DNA of 64,000 bases from Stercorarius parasiticus (lineage: Eukaryota; Chordata; Aves; Charadriiformes; Stercorariidae), in NCBI GenBank assembly GCA_013396915.1, contig VWZL01000903.1, positions 62,001 through 126,000 on the forward strand, written 5' to 3'. Every line of letters starts with the position of its first letter. The first letter of the stretch is position 1. Under the pieces are notes generated by a model. It made no database searches. It had not been told where the DNA came from and saw only the letters and a list, made by a program, of their open reading frames with translations. This document shows, piece after piece, positions 47,069 to 60,000 of this stretch. The position numbers and the translations under genes are program-made.

Positions 47069-50000
47069 TGTATGGTTCTCCTTTCTTCTTAGATGGAAAA
47101 GATGGACTGTTCTAGATTTTGATATATCCTATGGATGTTCATGATATATCTGAAGTAGGATGCCCTCCATGGGTTTCCCAGCAGATTTGTTTGAGCTTCA
47201 TAGGAATTCCTACAGAAAGAATTTGGGCTCTGAGTGTCATGATTTTATCCAGAAGATAATGACAGCTACTGTAGTTCAAAATCTTGATTGCAAACTATTT
47301 GTTTAGTACACAGTGACAGAAAGGTCTTCACTTTCTGTTGACCTATGTAAAAGCTGGTGTTTACCACTAACTAGTATTTCTCTGCTCTGTATAAACAGAG
47401 CTGTTGATCTTCTGGGGGATAGAGCAGCACTGGGGAAGATCACTGGATGAGATGGGAGTTTCAACAATTTGTCCTGCCATTACAACAGTCACTCCTGAAT
47501 AATGAAATAATTGTCTCTGCTTGCACCAAGCTTCAGACTGCTGGAAGTAACAATAAAGTTGTTGTACTGAAGTAAAAGTTGCCTGTCATTCAAATTTGAG
47601 ATCAAGTTAAACCAAGAATTTTCTTCAGCAAAAAGATCTCTAGTCCTCAGTTTTCATCCTTTCTCTTTTTAAAAGAAGTCCCCAGTGTATTTCTCTCATA
47701 GAACAATGCATCCCTGAAAGGTTTTGTCTGATCTCTAGTTCTGCCAATAGCAGATACCTCTGCAGACATCAGCCATGTCACATAAAATACTAGTCTGTGC
47801 TTTATAACACAGTGATAAACGTTGTTCCCTATAAGCTAGAGAAAATTAGATTCATCATGGGCAGGTGGAAGCATCAAGGATCATAGAAATTCTTGTGCTT
47901 TGACCCTACAGATTGTCTTCTTCTGAACTATTTCCTCTAATGTTCATTCCCCTTGTAGCTGATGAAGAGGAACAGACACTTTGTTATCTAGAATAGTAGC
48001 ATTATTAAACTACCTTTTTAGATAACTATTCAGGATGAGTTTTTTTATTTTTTTTTCTTTGACTGTAGGAGGAGCTGGGGGTCACTAGATCCCATACAGA
48101 TGCTTTAATGTGGTCAGATGAATCCTACCTTGTGAGTCTAGTTCTCTCCTGAGAAATTATTTCTTCCTTTCCACCTGTGACCCAACAAGCAGAACTACCT
48201 AGCTGGTTTGTGAAAGCCAGATGGCTTTAGGAAGCAACCCAACACAATGATCCAAAAGCTTTGTCTTTTCACCATTCCAAAATAAAGCCATGGCAGTAGA
48301 GGAACAACCAAGTCCTTATATGGATGAGCATTATGCCCATTTTGGCAGTTGTAATTCCAACAGTCTTTTTTCTACCAAAACCTGCAGCAGTAGCTGGGAA
48401 AGTTTGTTCAGATGTTGGAGTCAATGGTATCTGTATCTGTATCTTTTCTGTCAAGGTAAGCAATACTTTTTAATTAACAGTTGTGTGTGTTATTTTTTGT
48501 ACTTTTCCCCTAGTTATAACGATTCATTTTTCAAACAAAATTTGTATTTTCAGATAACCAAACTATGCTGTTATCATGTGATTGCAGTACTGTATGTGCA
48601 CAGAAAAATACAGTAATTATTAGAATTCTCCCTTTCAGGGTGAATAGAAAGATTAATATGGATAGGAAACCCATTAATTTGTTAATTTAAATAAACCCTC
48701 CCCATACTCTCCTGATTAATTTAGTCCATAATGCTCTGGACCTCCTGGAGTCAGAAATAAAGGATCAGTGGGTTCTTGGGGTACAAGTGACTTCCATGCC
48801 TTTGATTTTATTATTTTGCAAAATCCATTTATTGAAATGTACTGTCTGTAAAATATAAAAGTCCATTCAGCACAAGAAGTGCGGGGCTCCCTCCTCCTAC
48901 TCCATGCCCACCAGGCCAGGGCTCACTATGCAGGACACCTAGAAGCTGTTGGACGTTTCCAAATCCTGCTGTACACATTGACAGCTACCCATGCCGACAG
49001 ATAAGAAGAAATGAAATTGCCTCTCGATAAACACTTATTTCGTGGAAGCTGGAAAGAATAGATTTAATTAGTGTTGTGGGCTTAAAGGACCCATTGTTCT
49101 ACCTGGAACAAAGGCTCTTTGAACATCATCCCCCTAGCAACCACGGCACTCTCAACTCCACAGCGCCCCCTGAAAGGTCCCATGGTGCATCCCTGTTTTT
49201 TCCTGATCTTTTTTATCACTAATCCTGCCAGCAACATGGCAAAGGACAGGTTCAACATCCTTTTCAAAACAGACCATTACTACTCTAAAATTAACTACTG
49301 AAGCTGCCTCTGCCAAGTGAAAGTAAGGAGTTGAAAGACTGAGGGGGGCAGGATGAGATGGAGTTGAGGCTTTGATCTTCTTTATGCACTCACATCAATT
49401 GCATGTGGACCGAGAGCACCACAATAACTGCACTGACGTATCCTGCTTGCCTACTGCAGAATGCCAGGATACTTTGTGGAGTCTGTCTTTTCTGAGAACA
49501 GGTCTGCCCAAGCAGTCCCCTGAAAGTTTGAATCAGAGCAATACGCTAGGAGAGAAACAACTACACCGGCATCCCTGTCTCCTTCCCTCTGAAGACACGC
49601 ACTGCTTAAGACACCCCCAGTGTCTTAAGAGCCACCGGCAAATACACGCTTCTTTACAGCATCAGAGAAAGCAGATGCTGATGTGGCCTGCAGTGCATTT
49701 ATTCCTCTTCAGTTCTTCCCACCAGCCTATGAAGTCCCACCACAGGCCTCTGCTTTATGCTATTAAAACCTCAGTATTTACCCCACCACAGTACGTGCTG
49801 CTCACAAATTCCATTTACTATAAGATGTTTCTATCATAACTTTTGACAACAGATGACTTTTCAGAGGTAGAGTGAGTAATAATTTGTGCATTTGGGCTTT
49901 CAGAACTCCTCACCTAGTTCTTATTAGCTAGCTTCCTCTGTGTCCTCCCAAGCAACTGATATTTTCTCCATCTGGGGACCTCGGTTACTGCTCCTGCTGC

Positions 50001-53000
50001 GCTTGGACTGACTCCTCCTGAGTTGTGCGTAATTTGACAAGCAGATTCAGCTGTTGCTGTGATCTCTGCTTGTCCTGCAATTAGTACTGTTAGGGCTGTC
50101 TGGTTCACCTGAAGGAATTCTCTCCAACAAATATTTGTGCGCCTCAGGAAATGGCATAATTCAGTATAGCAGGTAGTAATCTTTCTAGGCATTAATATTA
50201 ATCCAGGCCTTGGCATCATGTCAACAAGCTGTGCTGCCTGGAAGCATTTTTTCACTGAGGTGATGTACAGCTAAATGATTGACCATTCTTGGTTATCAGT
50301 GAACCACTTCATTACAGGTCAATTGACAACTGAAAAGTTTTAAATGATCCAAGCACCATTTTCTTTTTCTTCAGTGTGACTGTTACATAGAAAAAGGAAT
50401 TATTTGCCCAGCTCCACTGAAGATGGTATTTTTTACTGTTCTTCCATTATCACCTGAAACAATCAACATTTAGTCACAATTCTAGACTTGTTCGTGGCAC
50501 CATTTCTGCACAGCTGGGACAAAAATCACCTTCTTGATTCTAAATCTCTGCAAATTGCAAGGGAAGGTTGGAAGACAATAACCAAAGGCCCAAACAAGAA
50601 TGAGCACTGAGAACTGAAGTGCTGGTTCTTTTACTACTATACAAAGGCCTTGTTTTGTGACTAACACATAATAAACATTTATTTGCATGAAGTACATTTT
50701 TTCCCCAGAAGATACTATAGAAATGACTGCAAGTATTCAACTGAAACTTATAAAGGGTTGATAATGTGAGGCACAGAAAATGAGAAGATGAAGGTAGAGC
50801 CTAAGACGCAACGCTTGCAGAGCAGTAAAAGGAGGAGCCAAAAAAGGAGAGCAAAGAGCACTTATCTGCAGGATGCATATTAAGACTTCCTGTTATCTGT
50901 ACTTTTGGAAAAAAAAATTATAAAATTGGAGATACAGCCGTACAGCTGCAGCTCTTCTGTAAGCTGATAAAAACAAAGAAAGAAATAACTTCTTTGAAAA
51001 GCGCAGAATGTTCGTCCACTTTGAATACTCAAAAGTCTGAATTCTGAAGTCCTTTTCACAGACAAAGCTGAATTATATATTCTTTTGTCTGAGACTACAG
51101 AAATAAAATCAATTTTTTTAACTTGTTTATGCATTTGTCAGTACATTGTTGTGTTTGCAGGAATGGGCCTGAAGTCAATTTCCATTGCCAGTTTTACATT
51201 TCACACAGCAACAGTGAAGAAAAAAAATACTTCCGAAATAGGAAAATATGTTTATATGAAAAAAGAAATGGGCACAGAGAATCCAGGGCAGGAAAACACC
51301 TGAAATTATTTTTATAGTATTTTTGTTAAAATGGACTATAATTTCCAAAAATAATTTTCCTTTAAACAGCAGAATATAATAACATATTTTCCTTCTCTAA
51401 ATAAGATAAGTGAAGTATGTAATAGCATTGTATGAACCAGAGAAGAAGTCTCCAGTGAACCTTCTGCAGTAACATCCAGGGGTCCTTCAGGAATTTCACT
51501 AGACAAACGTGGGATGTGCAGGGTGGGGTTTTTCAGAGCGTGCTCTGTGAACGTGCACTGTGAGGATATGGTACAAATTGGGCAGTAACTGAAATAGAAC
51601 TTCATGTAAAACAGAAATTGTGAAGGGTGACTTGTGTAGTGTAGCATGGACAACTCAACTCCCAAAGAAAACAGAGCCAGATATGCTCACTTTGTGATGA
51701 CTTTAACATTTGACTAAGTCAATTGACACTGAGTTATTATTGACTCCTACTCACACTGGGATCCCCATCGTCATCAGTCTCCTTTGCAGAGCTGCTGCTT
51801 ACCCAGTATTCATTCATCCTTCAGCCCAGGTGGAGTACTTTGGAATTGACCCTATTGTATTTCACACCATTTTTTTAATCCTTTTTTTTTTTTTTCTTTC
51901 CAATTTTAATGATCATTTTTGGTCTCAACAAATACCCTAGGCCAATTTTAACTTTTAGAGTTTGGCTCAATACTTCTTGCAGGGACGGGAAATGTTTCTA
52001 TTATCTTTAGAAAGCATGCAATCAGTCTCTTCACAACCAGTTTATCCCAGAGAAAGCTGACTAATATCAAGATAATTAATCTGCATTAGCAAAATCACTG
52101 AGACTGTTCCACAAAACACAGCTTGGAACAATGGCATTATTTGCCCAGAGAAAGTTATTCTGGTGGACTACGCATCTCAGAGTCAGTCCCTGTGTTTCCT
52201 ATTGCTTTTTTTGTATTATATTCTTTGCTGATTCATTTAGTTTTTTTCTGATGTTTTCTAAATTTGCATTTACAGTCTGAATTTAATTGATTTTACCATT
52301 AATAATTCATAAAATGGTAAAGTTATCAATCAATATAAGCTATCAAAATAATGACAATTAAAATACAATTAATAACTGTTAAAATGATTAGGGATCTGGA
52401 TCATATGCCTCCAGCTGTCTTTGCTTCTATACTCTGTGTCCTCACCACAGTGGAATGTGGCAGTGCTACCAGGGTGCTTTGATATTTTTTGTCCACGCGC
52501 ATTAGGAATTAGTTGTATAGAGTTTTTGATACAGGTATGTATCTGAATATATTTTTCTTTCTCTACAACTAGGACATTCATCTTGGCCTCACAGTGGGAA
52601 ATCTTCAGACACCTCTGGTGAAATTCCGATGCTCAAAGAAATGATCAGCCTTTAAAACTAACCTCAAATCATGACCTGAATGTCATGCGAAAGTTTTAGG
52701 GAGTGTAATTTCAAGGTAAATGCAATGCTTTTCTACAAAGCTTCCTTCTTTCTTTATTTTTTTTTTTAATGTGGAGAAATTAAACTAACCTTAAAATAAC
52801 TGGCTATTTTTTAAAGGACTTACAAATTTAAACCACTTTCATTACTTCTAAGCTCTTTGTCTTGGAAATACTGCAGAGCGGAATTTTCTCATGAGAAATT
52901 CTACCTCTGTCAAATGGACTTGATGAAATTTTTTTTAAATTGAACTTAAAGTTAGTGGTGATTAGTGTTCTGAGCAGAAAATCACAAACTTTAGCCGAGA

Positions 53001-53882
53001 AAAATTCCTACTGTGTTTTCTAATTCATTTTTATGTCGCAGTAACATTGTTTGGTATTTCAGATCTACTACTGTGGTTTATATCTTCCTTTAAACATGCC
53101 AAATACTAACACTTCCACTGCTTCTAGTTAGATTTTTTTTCACTGCCTTACATGATAGATGTCACCGAGGAAACAGGAACTCTTTTCTTGCACAGACTAT
53201 TTAGAGAAATTCTCACATATTTCCTATTGAAAAGAAAGAGCCTAGGTTGCAAAGTTTGGGAAAGAGTGAAATAGGCAAAGTCACAATGTAAGCATGTCCA
53301 AACTCAAGAAGATCAACCCACTCGCTGTAAACATAACCTTCTCTCATGAAAGATGCATCTTAATCAGTTAATACCATATGAGTCTCAAAGCACACATGGA
53401 TCTTCTTTCTCTGCAGTGTCCTTCTGATTTCTTCTTGTGTGATGATTGATGACTAGATAAGAGTATGACACAATAGGTCCAGGGACTACATCTTCCAGGA
53501 CAATTATTTTTAGGTGCTGAGGAAAGACATCCAGGACTCTGCAGGCAACTGTGTTTCTATTTATAATCAGCATCCCCTTCTTCAGCCAAGCACTCTGGTT
53601 TAAAAGCCAAGTGACACTTGATGCTACATAAAGCCTTCCTCACAAGATCATTAAAAAATTTTAAAGTCTGCAGAATTTGTGTTTAGAAAAATGATCTAAT
53701 TAAATCCCACCTCCATCCAGTTCTAAAATATCATCGAGCTACAGCAACAGAATGTTAATCTTTTATAAGCAATTGTCTGTTGTGGCTTTTGTTACCCAGA
53801 GATTTCCTCCATAGACCAGTGGCTAAAGGGAAGTCATATCAGGGCTGCTTTTATCTCCATGCTTATGGGAATTCCCCCCAAG
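47069..53882. other. Unique non-coding DNA, with a GC-richer patch at 48.9-50.25 kb
   Basis: No gene can be supported. At about 48900-50250 GC content rises. A 155-codon plus-strand frame (49372..49839) and a 113-codon minus-strand frame (49914..50255) lie tail to tail. Neither shows a domain, repeat family or credible splice sites. T14 lies at 51882-51895. The rest is AT-rich. The patch could be a decayed retroelement or gene fragment that I do not recognise. Confidence 0.4.
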
Positions 53883-53940
53883 AATCATAGAATCGTAGAA
53901 TCATAGAGTTGTGTAGGTTGGAAGGGACCTTTCAGATCCC
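53883..53940 (-). mobile_element. CR1 LINE terminal stub
   Basis: AATCATAGAATCGTAGAATC, then 'atagagttgtgtaggttggaagggaccttt' and 'cagatc'. This is the antisense CR1 terminus with three octamer-like units, one carrying a C-to-G change. Only about 58 bp, essentially the 3' end alone. Confidence 0.85.
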
Positions 53941-56505
53941 AGGAAAATAGCAAGGGAAGCGTCTGATACGATATGTTCATTAGTTTTAAAATGCAAATTC
54001 GCTGTTGACAGAAGCTATATGTATACAACAGAGGATTGTATTGTCCTCTGTTTTCTACATTCCTTCAAAGCTAAAGAAGTTTTTATTTTGGTGCTCTTCT
54101 TGGCAAACTGCTTTTGAGTCCATCAACTTCCTCTGGAGTCTGTCAAGCACTCCTACCCTTTCATTAATTTTTGTGTTCATGTTCTCTTGAAGAAGGAAGC
54201 TTCACATATTCCTGAACAAGCAATAAAAGGTTACTGTTTAATCCCCTGGACCTCTGCAGAACTAATTTACTTTGCTTGCTGCTTTTTCCTTCCCTTACTT
54301 CCCCCATTTATAATTACATTAATCACATTCCTTTAAAAATATGTTGTCTCTTTGACATTAATTACTTGGCAGTGAAGATTAATGAACTTTGTAAAATGTT
54401 GAGTGTTACAAATTCATAAATGGCTAACAACCTGCATGGGTCACCAGTATAGTGGTGACTCAAGTAATGACCCCAGAAAAGTTTTTTTAGTAACCAAGAG
54501 AAAAAAACACCAAACCAAACAAAACACTAAAAAAAAAACCCACTCCCACGAAAAATAAGAAGCAGCTTGGTATACAAAATGCTATGCAAGGTATCTATGT
54601 AGATAAAATTTTCATACTCTGTAGCCGTTTTGCACTAGAACAGGTAGCCTGTAATGCTTTTTTTTTTACCCTAACGATGTTCAATTTTGTTAGAGTTTTG
54701 CTCAGGTTTCTCCCTAGGTTTTAAGTCCTTTTTTTCATATTTCAATTTCTGAACAAAGGAGAAAGTCTACCCCAGAGCAGAACAATGATAGCATTGTTCT
54801 TGCAAATCTGTCAGGGTTTTCACAATTGTTTGACCAGACATACCTTTTCTGAGACAGAAGATATTAACACTGCTATAACTGGATTATTATTAAGACTGGA
54901 GCTGCACGGCAAATAGGTGCAATATTAGGAAAGTTGGAAAAAAGTGCTTCAAACATTAGTGTGACCAAGACTGTTATGTAGTTTCCTCAAACTTATCCTG
55001 TGTAGGCTATATCATCCCTAGTGGGAGGAAGTCTTCTGGTAGGAAACCTAAGAAAACTCCACAGGGGCCATTTTCCTGCATCTGCTTCTCATGTGCCATT
55101 GGGGCGCAGAGGAGAAGGTTGAAGGAGCACAAAGAAGAAAGTGGACCCATGGGGAGCGGTTTGCAAACGCTGTACCTTCCAGAAACTGCACAACAAGGGA
55201 TTACAGCTCCCTGGAAATGTGACTGTGTTGGGACGTGCTGGATGTCCTGGCACTGCAAGCCCGTAGACACAGCATAGTCTAACACAGGCTGTAGGTGACT
55301 TAGCTTTAGTTGGTACTGGAGTAAATAGATGAGGTGTGTCTGAAAGTGGTGACCGTCACTGGTGTTCTGTAATTACAGTGAAATAGCATAGGGAAAGGGT
55401 CAACAAAAGCCATTATTTTTATAATATTCTATTCTTTCCTCACAAAATTTGTGTGTGTGTGACTAAGTTTATGTGTGGGGGAAAATCCCATTAGAGTGAA
55501 CCACAGCCCCAGTAACGAATGAAGCCAGGCTTTAGAGGTACTACCAATATATTACATGGAAGTTCCCCAAAGGAAAAACAAAATCCTAGTATGCCATGAC
55601 TGTCAGGTTACATATAGGTAGGAAATTGTGTCATTCCTGCCTGAAATTCCAGCTTGACACATGTACATCACATACATAGCACATATGTGTGTACGAAACC
55701 ATTTCAGCACTGGTTCCAGTTATGGTCACAGCCTCTGTATAGTTAATTTCACCTGAAGTTCTGCAAGTACTGCTGTCTGGAATATGAAGTCAATACAATT
55801 ATTCCCACCTAACAATTTGAGCATATACTGAGAAGTTCTGCAAGGCACTTTTAAAGAAAAATGAGAGATGTATTTGAAATTCTCTGTAACTTTATCTTGA
55901 GACAAGATATATTTTGCAGACATAGGTTACCTATACTATTAAAGCTCTTCTCTTAAATTATATCATGTAGTAAAATTAAATCCAGTTTTGATGACTATTA
56001 TGTGATCAAAAGAAAAATGTAAGATGGCCTAGAATGCAGTCACTTTTCCTCTGTCAGATGCTTTCAAAATGCATTTTAGTGTTTACTGCTGTACATAGCT
56101 ACTTCATAGTCTTTTTTTCATCTCAACAATTCCACGTATTAGGGAAGTTCCATTACTCTGAACTTATAGCTTTGGTATAGAGGAAAAGTCACAAGGAAAT
56201 TGGTGACCAAACTGGGAAAATCCTGACTTTGGAGTCTCAGACAGATAACCTTACAACAAAACTGTTTTTCTCCCTATAGTCATGTAGAGGCATGTACAGG
56301 ACCTTATCTCTAAGTGCATGGACATGTACATTGACTTCCAGAGGCTTGCGTTTTATGCTTGCAGCTGGCTATGGGCATAAGACTTTCCAGGACTAAAGCC
56401 TTAATACACAGTGGACTCCATTCAAACACTATCTCACTGCATCACTACCCTTCTTAAGGCTCCCATGAAAGATTTGCCACCTGTATCTTCTTGTGTAAGT
56501 GCATT
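53941..56505. other. Unique non-coding DNA
   Basis: Nothing recognisable. An A-rich stretch lies at about 54498-54540, and a 92-codon minus-strand frame at 55007..55285 has no domain. Confidence 0.45.
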
Positions 56506-57056
56506 TGTTGTGGTTTAACCCCAGGTGGCAACCAGGACCACGCAGCCCCTCCCAGTGGGATAGGGAGAAGAATCAGAAAAATAAGGAAAACTCATGGGTT
56601 GACATAAAGAGAGTTTAACGCAAAACTTGCACACGCAAGTAAAGCAAAACAAGGCATTCATTCACAGCTTCCCATAGGCAGGCAGGTGTTCAGCTGTCTC
56701 CAGGAAAGTGGGGCTCCACCACACGAAACCGTTACTTGGGAAGACAAATGCCATCACTCCAAAAGTCTCCCCCTTCCTTCTCCTTCCCCTAGCTTTACAT
56801 ACTGAACATGATGTTATATGGCATCCCTTTAGTCAGTTAGGGTCAGCTGTCCTGGCTGTGTCTCCTACCAACTTTTTGTGCCCTCACAGCCTGTTCGCTG
56901 GTGGGGGTGGTGTGAGGAGCAGAAAAGGCCTTGACTGCTTAGCAGCAACTAAAACCTCTAGTGCACTACCAACAGTATTCCCATCCCAAATCCAAAACAA
57001 AGCACTATACCAGCTACCAGCAGAAAGTCAACTGCATCCCAGCTGAAACCATGACA
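56506..57056 (-). mobile_element. Solo LTR of an endogenous retrovirus (LTR C), minus strand
   Basis: On the plus strand it opens TGTTGTGGTTTAACCCC and ends AGCTGAAACCATGACA, the complement of TGTCATGGTTTCAGCT...GGGGTTAAACCACAACA. It is the same family as LTRs A and B. Landmarks are 'ctcatgggttgacataaagagagtttaac' (complement of the ATTAAA / 'ctttatctcaaccca' region), 'tacatactgaacatgatgttatatggcatccctttag' (complement of the TATA region, where the box reads TATGTAAA) and 'gtcagctgtcctggctgtgtc' (complement of the 'gacacagcc' block). Length is 551 bp. The 5-mers flanking it are GCATT (56501-56505) and ACATT (57057-57061), a likely 5-bp target duplication with one mismatch. No viral genes are present. 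Confidence 0.87.
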
Positions 57057-60000
57057 ACATTGTAGTTTATTTATATTTCTGCACTTCTTTCTCCTTTTGG
57101 ATGACTCATTGTGTGGCTGATAGACATTTTTCAGATGAAGTGTTCAGGAAAATTATGCTTGAAGTTAAACATTTTTATGTTGAATTGCATGGCTTGGTTT
57201 AGCTGTACAGGTCAAGTGCACAAGTGTGATCACTCAAAGTGCAAATGGGTCACTCCTTACTATCCCTTTGCTCATCATTAATTCCAAAATAACTCTGGTT
57301 CTCTGTTGTGGGAAGGAAAAAAAGGTCTTTGAATGAGCTTGTACACAAACAAAACTCTGATGCCAATAATACACATGTGGTAGCAAGGGCTAACATTAAT
57401 TATGCATGTAAAGTTTTGCAAGATCAGGCCTTAGAACTTTCCTAAGCGCATAAACCTAGTTTTCCGTAATGCATAGATGTGTATTTCAACCAGGCTTTCT
57501 AAAATGTTGAGTACCTCAATTTGTGAGAGCCAATTTAAGCTACTTCAAAGGAATTCCATTTTACATAGACTGTGCAAGGAACGAGTTTTTGAATGTGTAG
57601 ATCAGAGTCAGTTTAGTTGTTTCACACTGGGTACCTAGAAATCTCTTGAATTTTTAAAAAATGTAGAGATGTGTTATTTTATTTTTCCAACAGTTAATAA
57701 GAAAAGGAAAATTACATTCGATCTGGGAGAACAATACACAACACAGGCTTTTTCTTGTATTTTTGTTTCTTCCCTAGATTAAGAATGCTTACAGAGGTAA
57801 AGAATTTTCCCCAAAGTAACAAAAGCCTCATGTAGTCTATTTAAAAAAGAAAATTGTCATTTTGACAGAGCTTCCTTCTCCCAGGGCTTCAGTTATGGCT
57901 GTCTGGCAAACAACATACTAAACACATTCATCAACAAAACTATCAGTGTGTAGAAAGAACCAACTACATGAATGACATTGCAATAAATGCAGTCATTGCT
58001 TTTACAGGTTAACTCAACTCATTTAAAATTCAAATCCTGCAGCTTAGAAACATGAATTATGACAGTTTCTCCAGGTGATGATTTCTCTGATCACACTGGA
58101 GCAAAGAAAACAGTGTAGGAAACCAACTTCTGCAACTATATTTCAAGTATAACTTCAGTCATTTTGGAATAAGAATATTAAAAATGTAAAATGAAACTAC
58201 TTCAGAAGATAACACCTTTTTATTTGTTGTCTTACACTGAAGAATTATTCCTTAAATATGTGTCAGCAAAAAAAAACCCACCCAAACATTTGTTGCTTCA
58301 TAAATCCTAGAATTCCCAGGTTACACACCAGCAACAGAAATCAGAAGGGCTTGATTTTTTACTCAAGTCCAATATATTCTTCCATCAACAGCAACTTTAA
58401 GTAGAAAACACCATATTTTTAACCTCAGGACTGGTGACACCGTTTAGTCACCCCCGAGCTGAACTGAGTTTTATCTCATCCCAGATATGTTTTCTTAGTA
58501 AAGAATAATAACGTACTTAAGAAATAACGAGAACCCACTGAATACATTTTGGGAAGACAATAGCCTATTTGGGTGTTTCCCTTCAGAGGATTTTGTGTGT
58601 TTTATTAATTTATGTCTGGCTGTTTAATAATTGCTGTATGTGAATTAAAAATGAGCATGGTAAGTTCAAATTCATGGCAGTACAGAAGGCCAGCAGAGGG
58701 CCTGAGACCTCAGTGATACTGAGATTTTTTTCTGAATTTAAAGCCACAGGGGGTTCCCAGGTCACCTATTCTGACCTGTAGTATATCACAGGAGAAGTAC
58801 CATTTACGGATTGGCCTTCCAGTCACCATTATTTGAATAGTGTGGGTAAATCACTGTTTAGATGTACCTTTGCAGAATCCGTGAGGATTCACTTGGCAGG
58901 TGCTTTTCCCCAGGTGAGCCCAGGATCTGTCTGAGCAGGTCTGCCTCAGCTTGATAAAGTAGGAGAGTGCATATTATGTAGGTGGTGCAGGTGCAGATGG
59001 AAGGGGGACAAGGCTGGCAAGACACTGTGCAGCTGGAAGATGTTTCTTAGGTCTTTATAAATTACTGACCCCCTCATACTCTGTTTTCCTGTATCCATTG
59101 TGATGCAACTCAAGACTTAAAATAAATCAAGTTACATACTAGTACTGTAAAAAAAAAGAGTGATGGGAAGGAAATTTCTGAGATCAAAATAAGCCTGAAG
59201 TTTATCTGGTATATCCACTATACCCTGTCCCAATGCACTATTAATTAAGTAATGAAGAGGGCGAAAATTATATGCTTTGATCAACTTTTTTTGCAATTAC
59301 TTTCACTCTTACTGTGTTTATTCAAAGTAATTAAATAGCTGTATAAGGCCACAGAACTGTGTCTTTATGCTCAAATGAACAAATAGAAGCAACAATTGTT
59401 TAACTTGGCAACTATTGTGTGGCAACGATGAATGTGGAAACAAAGATGCAAGAAAGAGGCATCAAAATGGAAGCTCCTTTCCATCTGTTTGCCTCTTCAT
59501 TTAAAAGAGGTTGATATGGGGGCACCGCATCAACAAAAGTTAACTGGATTATCATGAATAGGAACAATAGTGTTTCTATTCATTTACATGAGGGCTGCAC
59601 CTTTGCTGTTCATGCAGTGGGAAGAATATTAGGAGGCCATCCTTGCAGAGTGGGATTCCAGGAGCCTGTGGTTTTTGCTGTGTACAAATGCATGAGTTTG
59701 GTTACCTGTGCCAGGTTACTCATGCAGCTAAGGCAGAGGGATAGGTAATGAGGAGCTCCTGCACTACTTCAAAGGACACCAATTAGTCTCTACAGACAGT
59801 GGGAAGGCCTACAGCTCACTGTAGCCTGTGCTGACACTCTCTGAGCTATCTAGGAAGGAGCCGGGTCCCAGCTAGATGCTGTGTCCAGTTTTTAGCCTGA
59901 CCCAATCAGTCTTGCTGACACGGATTCTGCGTAACACTATATGACTTCTGTGTCAGAGATAATTTGTGTCTGGTGTCTGGTGAGCTACACCATCCACATA

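Noticed and set aside
47875..47935. 'ggatcatagaaattcttgtg' as another antisense CR1 terminus
   Set aside because: Only one octamer-like word is present, and the following sequence lacks the 'ttggaagggacc' block.
49372..49839. 155-codon plus-strand open frame as a gene
   Set aside because: No recognisable domain, signal peptide or family; His/Gln/Ser-rich composition; no credible splice context. Kept only as a finding about the surrounding patch.
55453..55463. GT-rich tract as a microsatellite
   Set aside because: About five units only, too short to list as a repeat.
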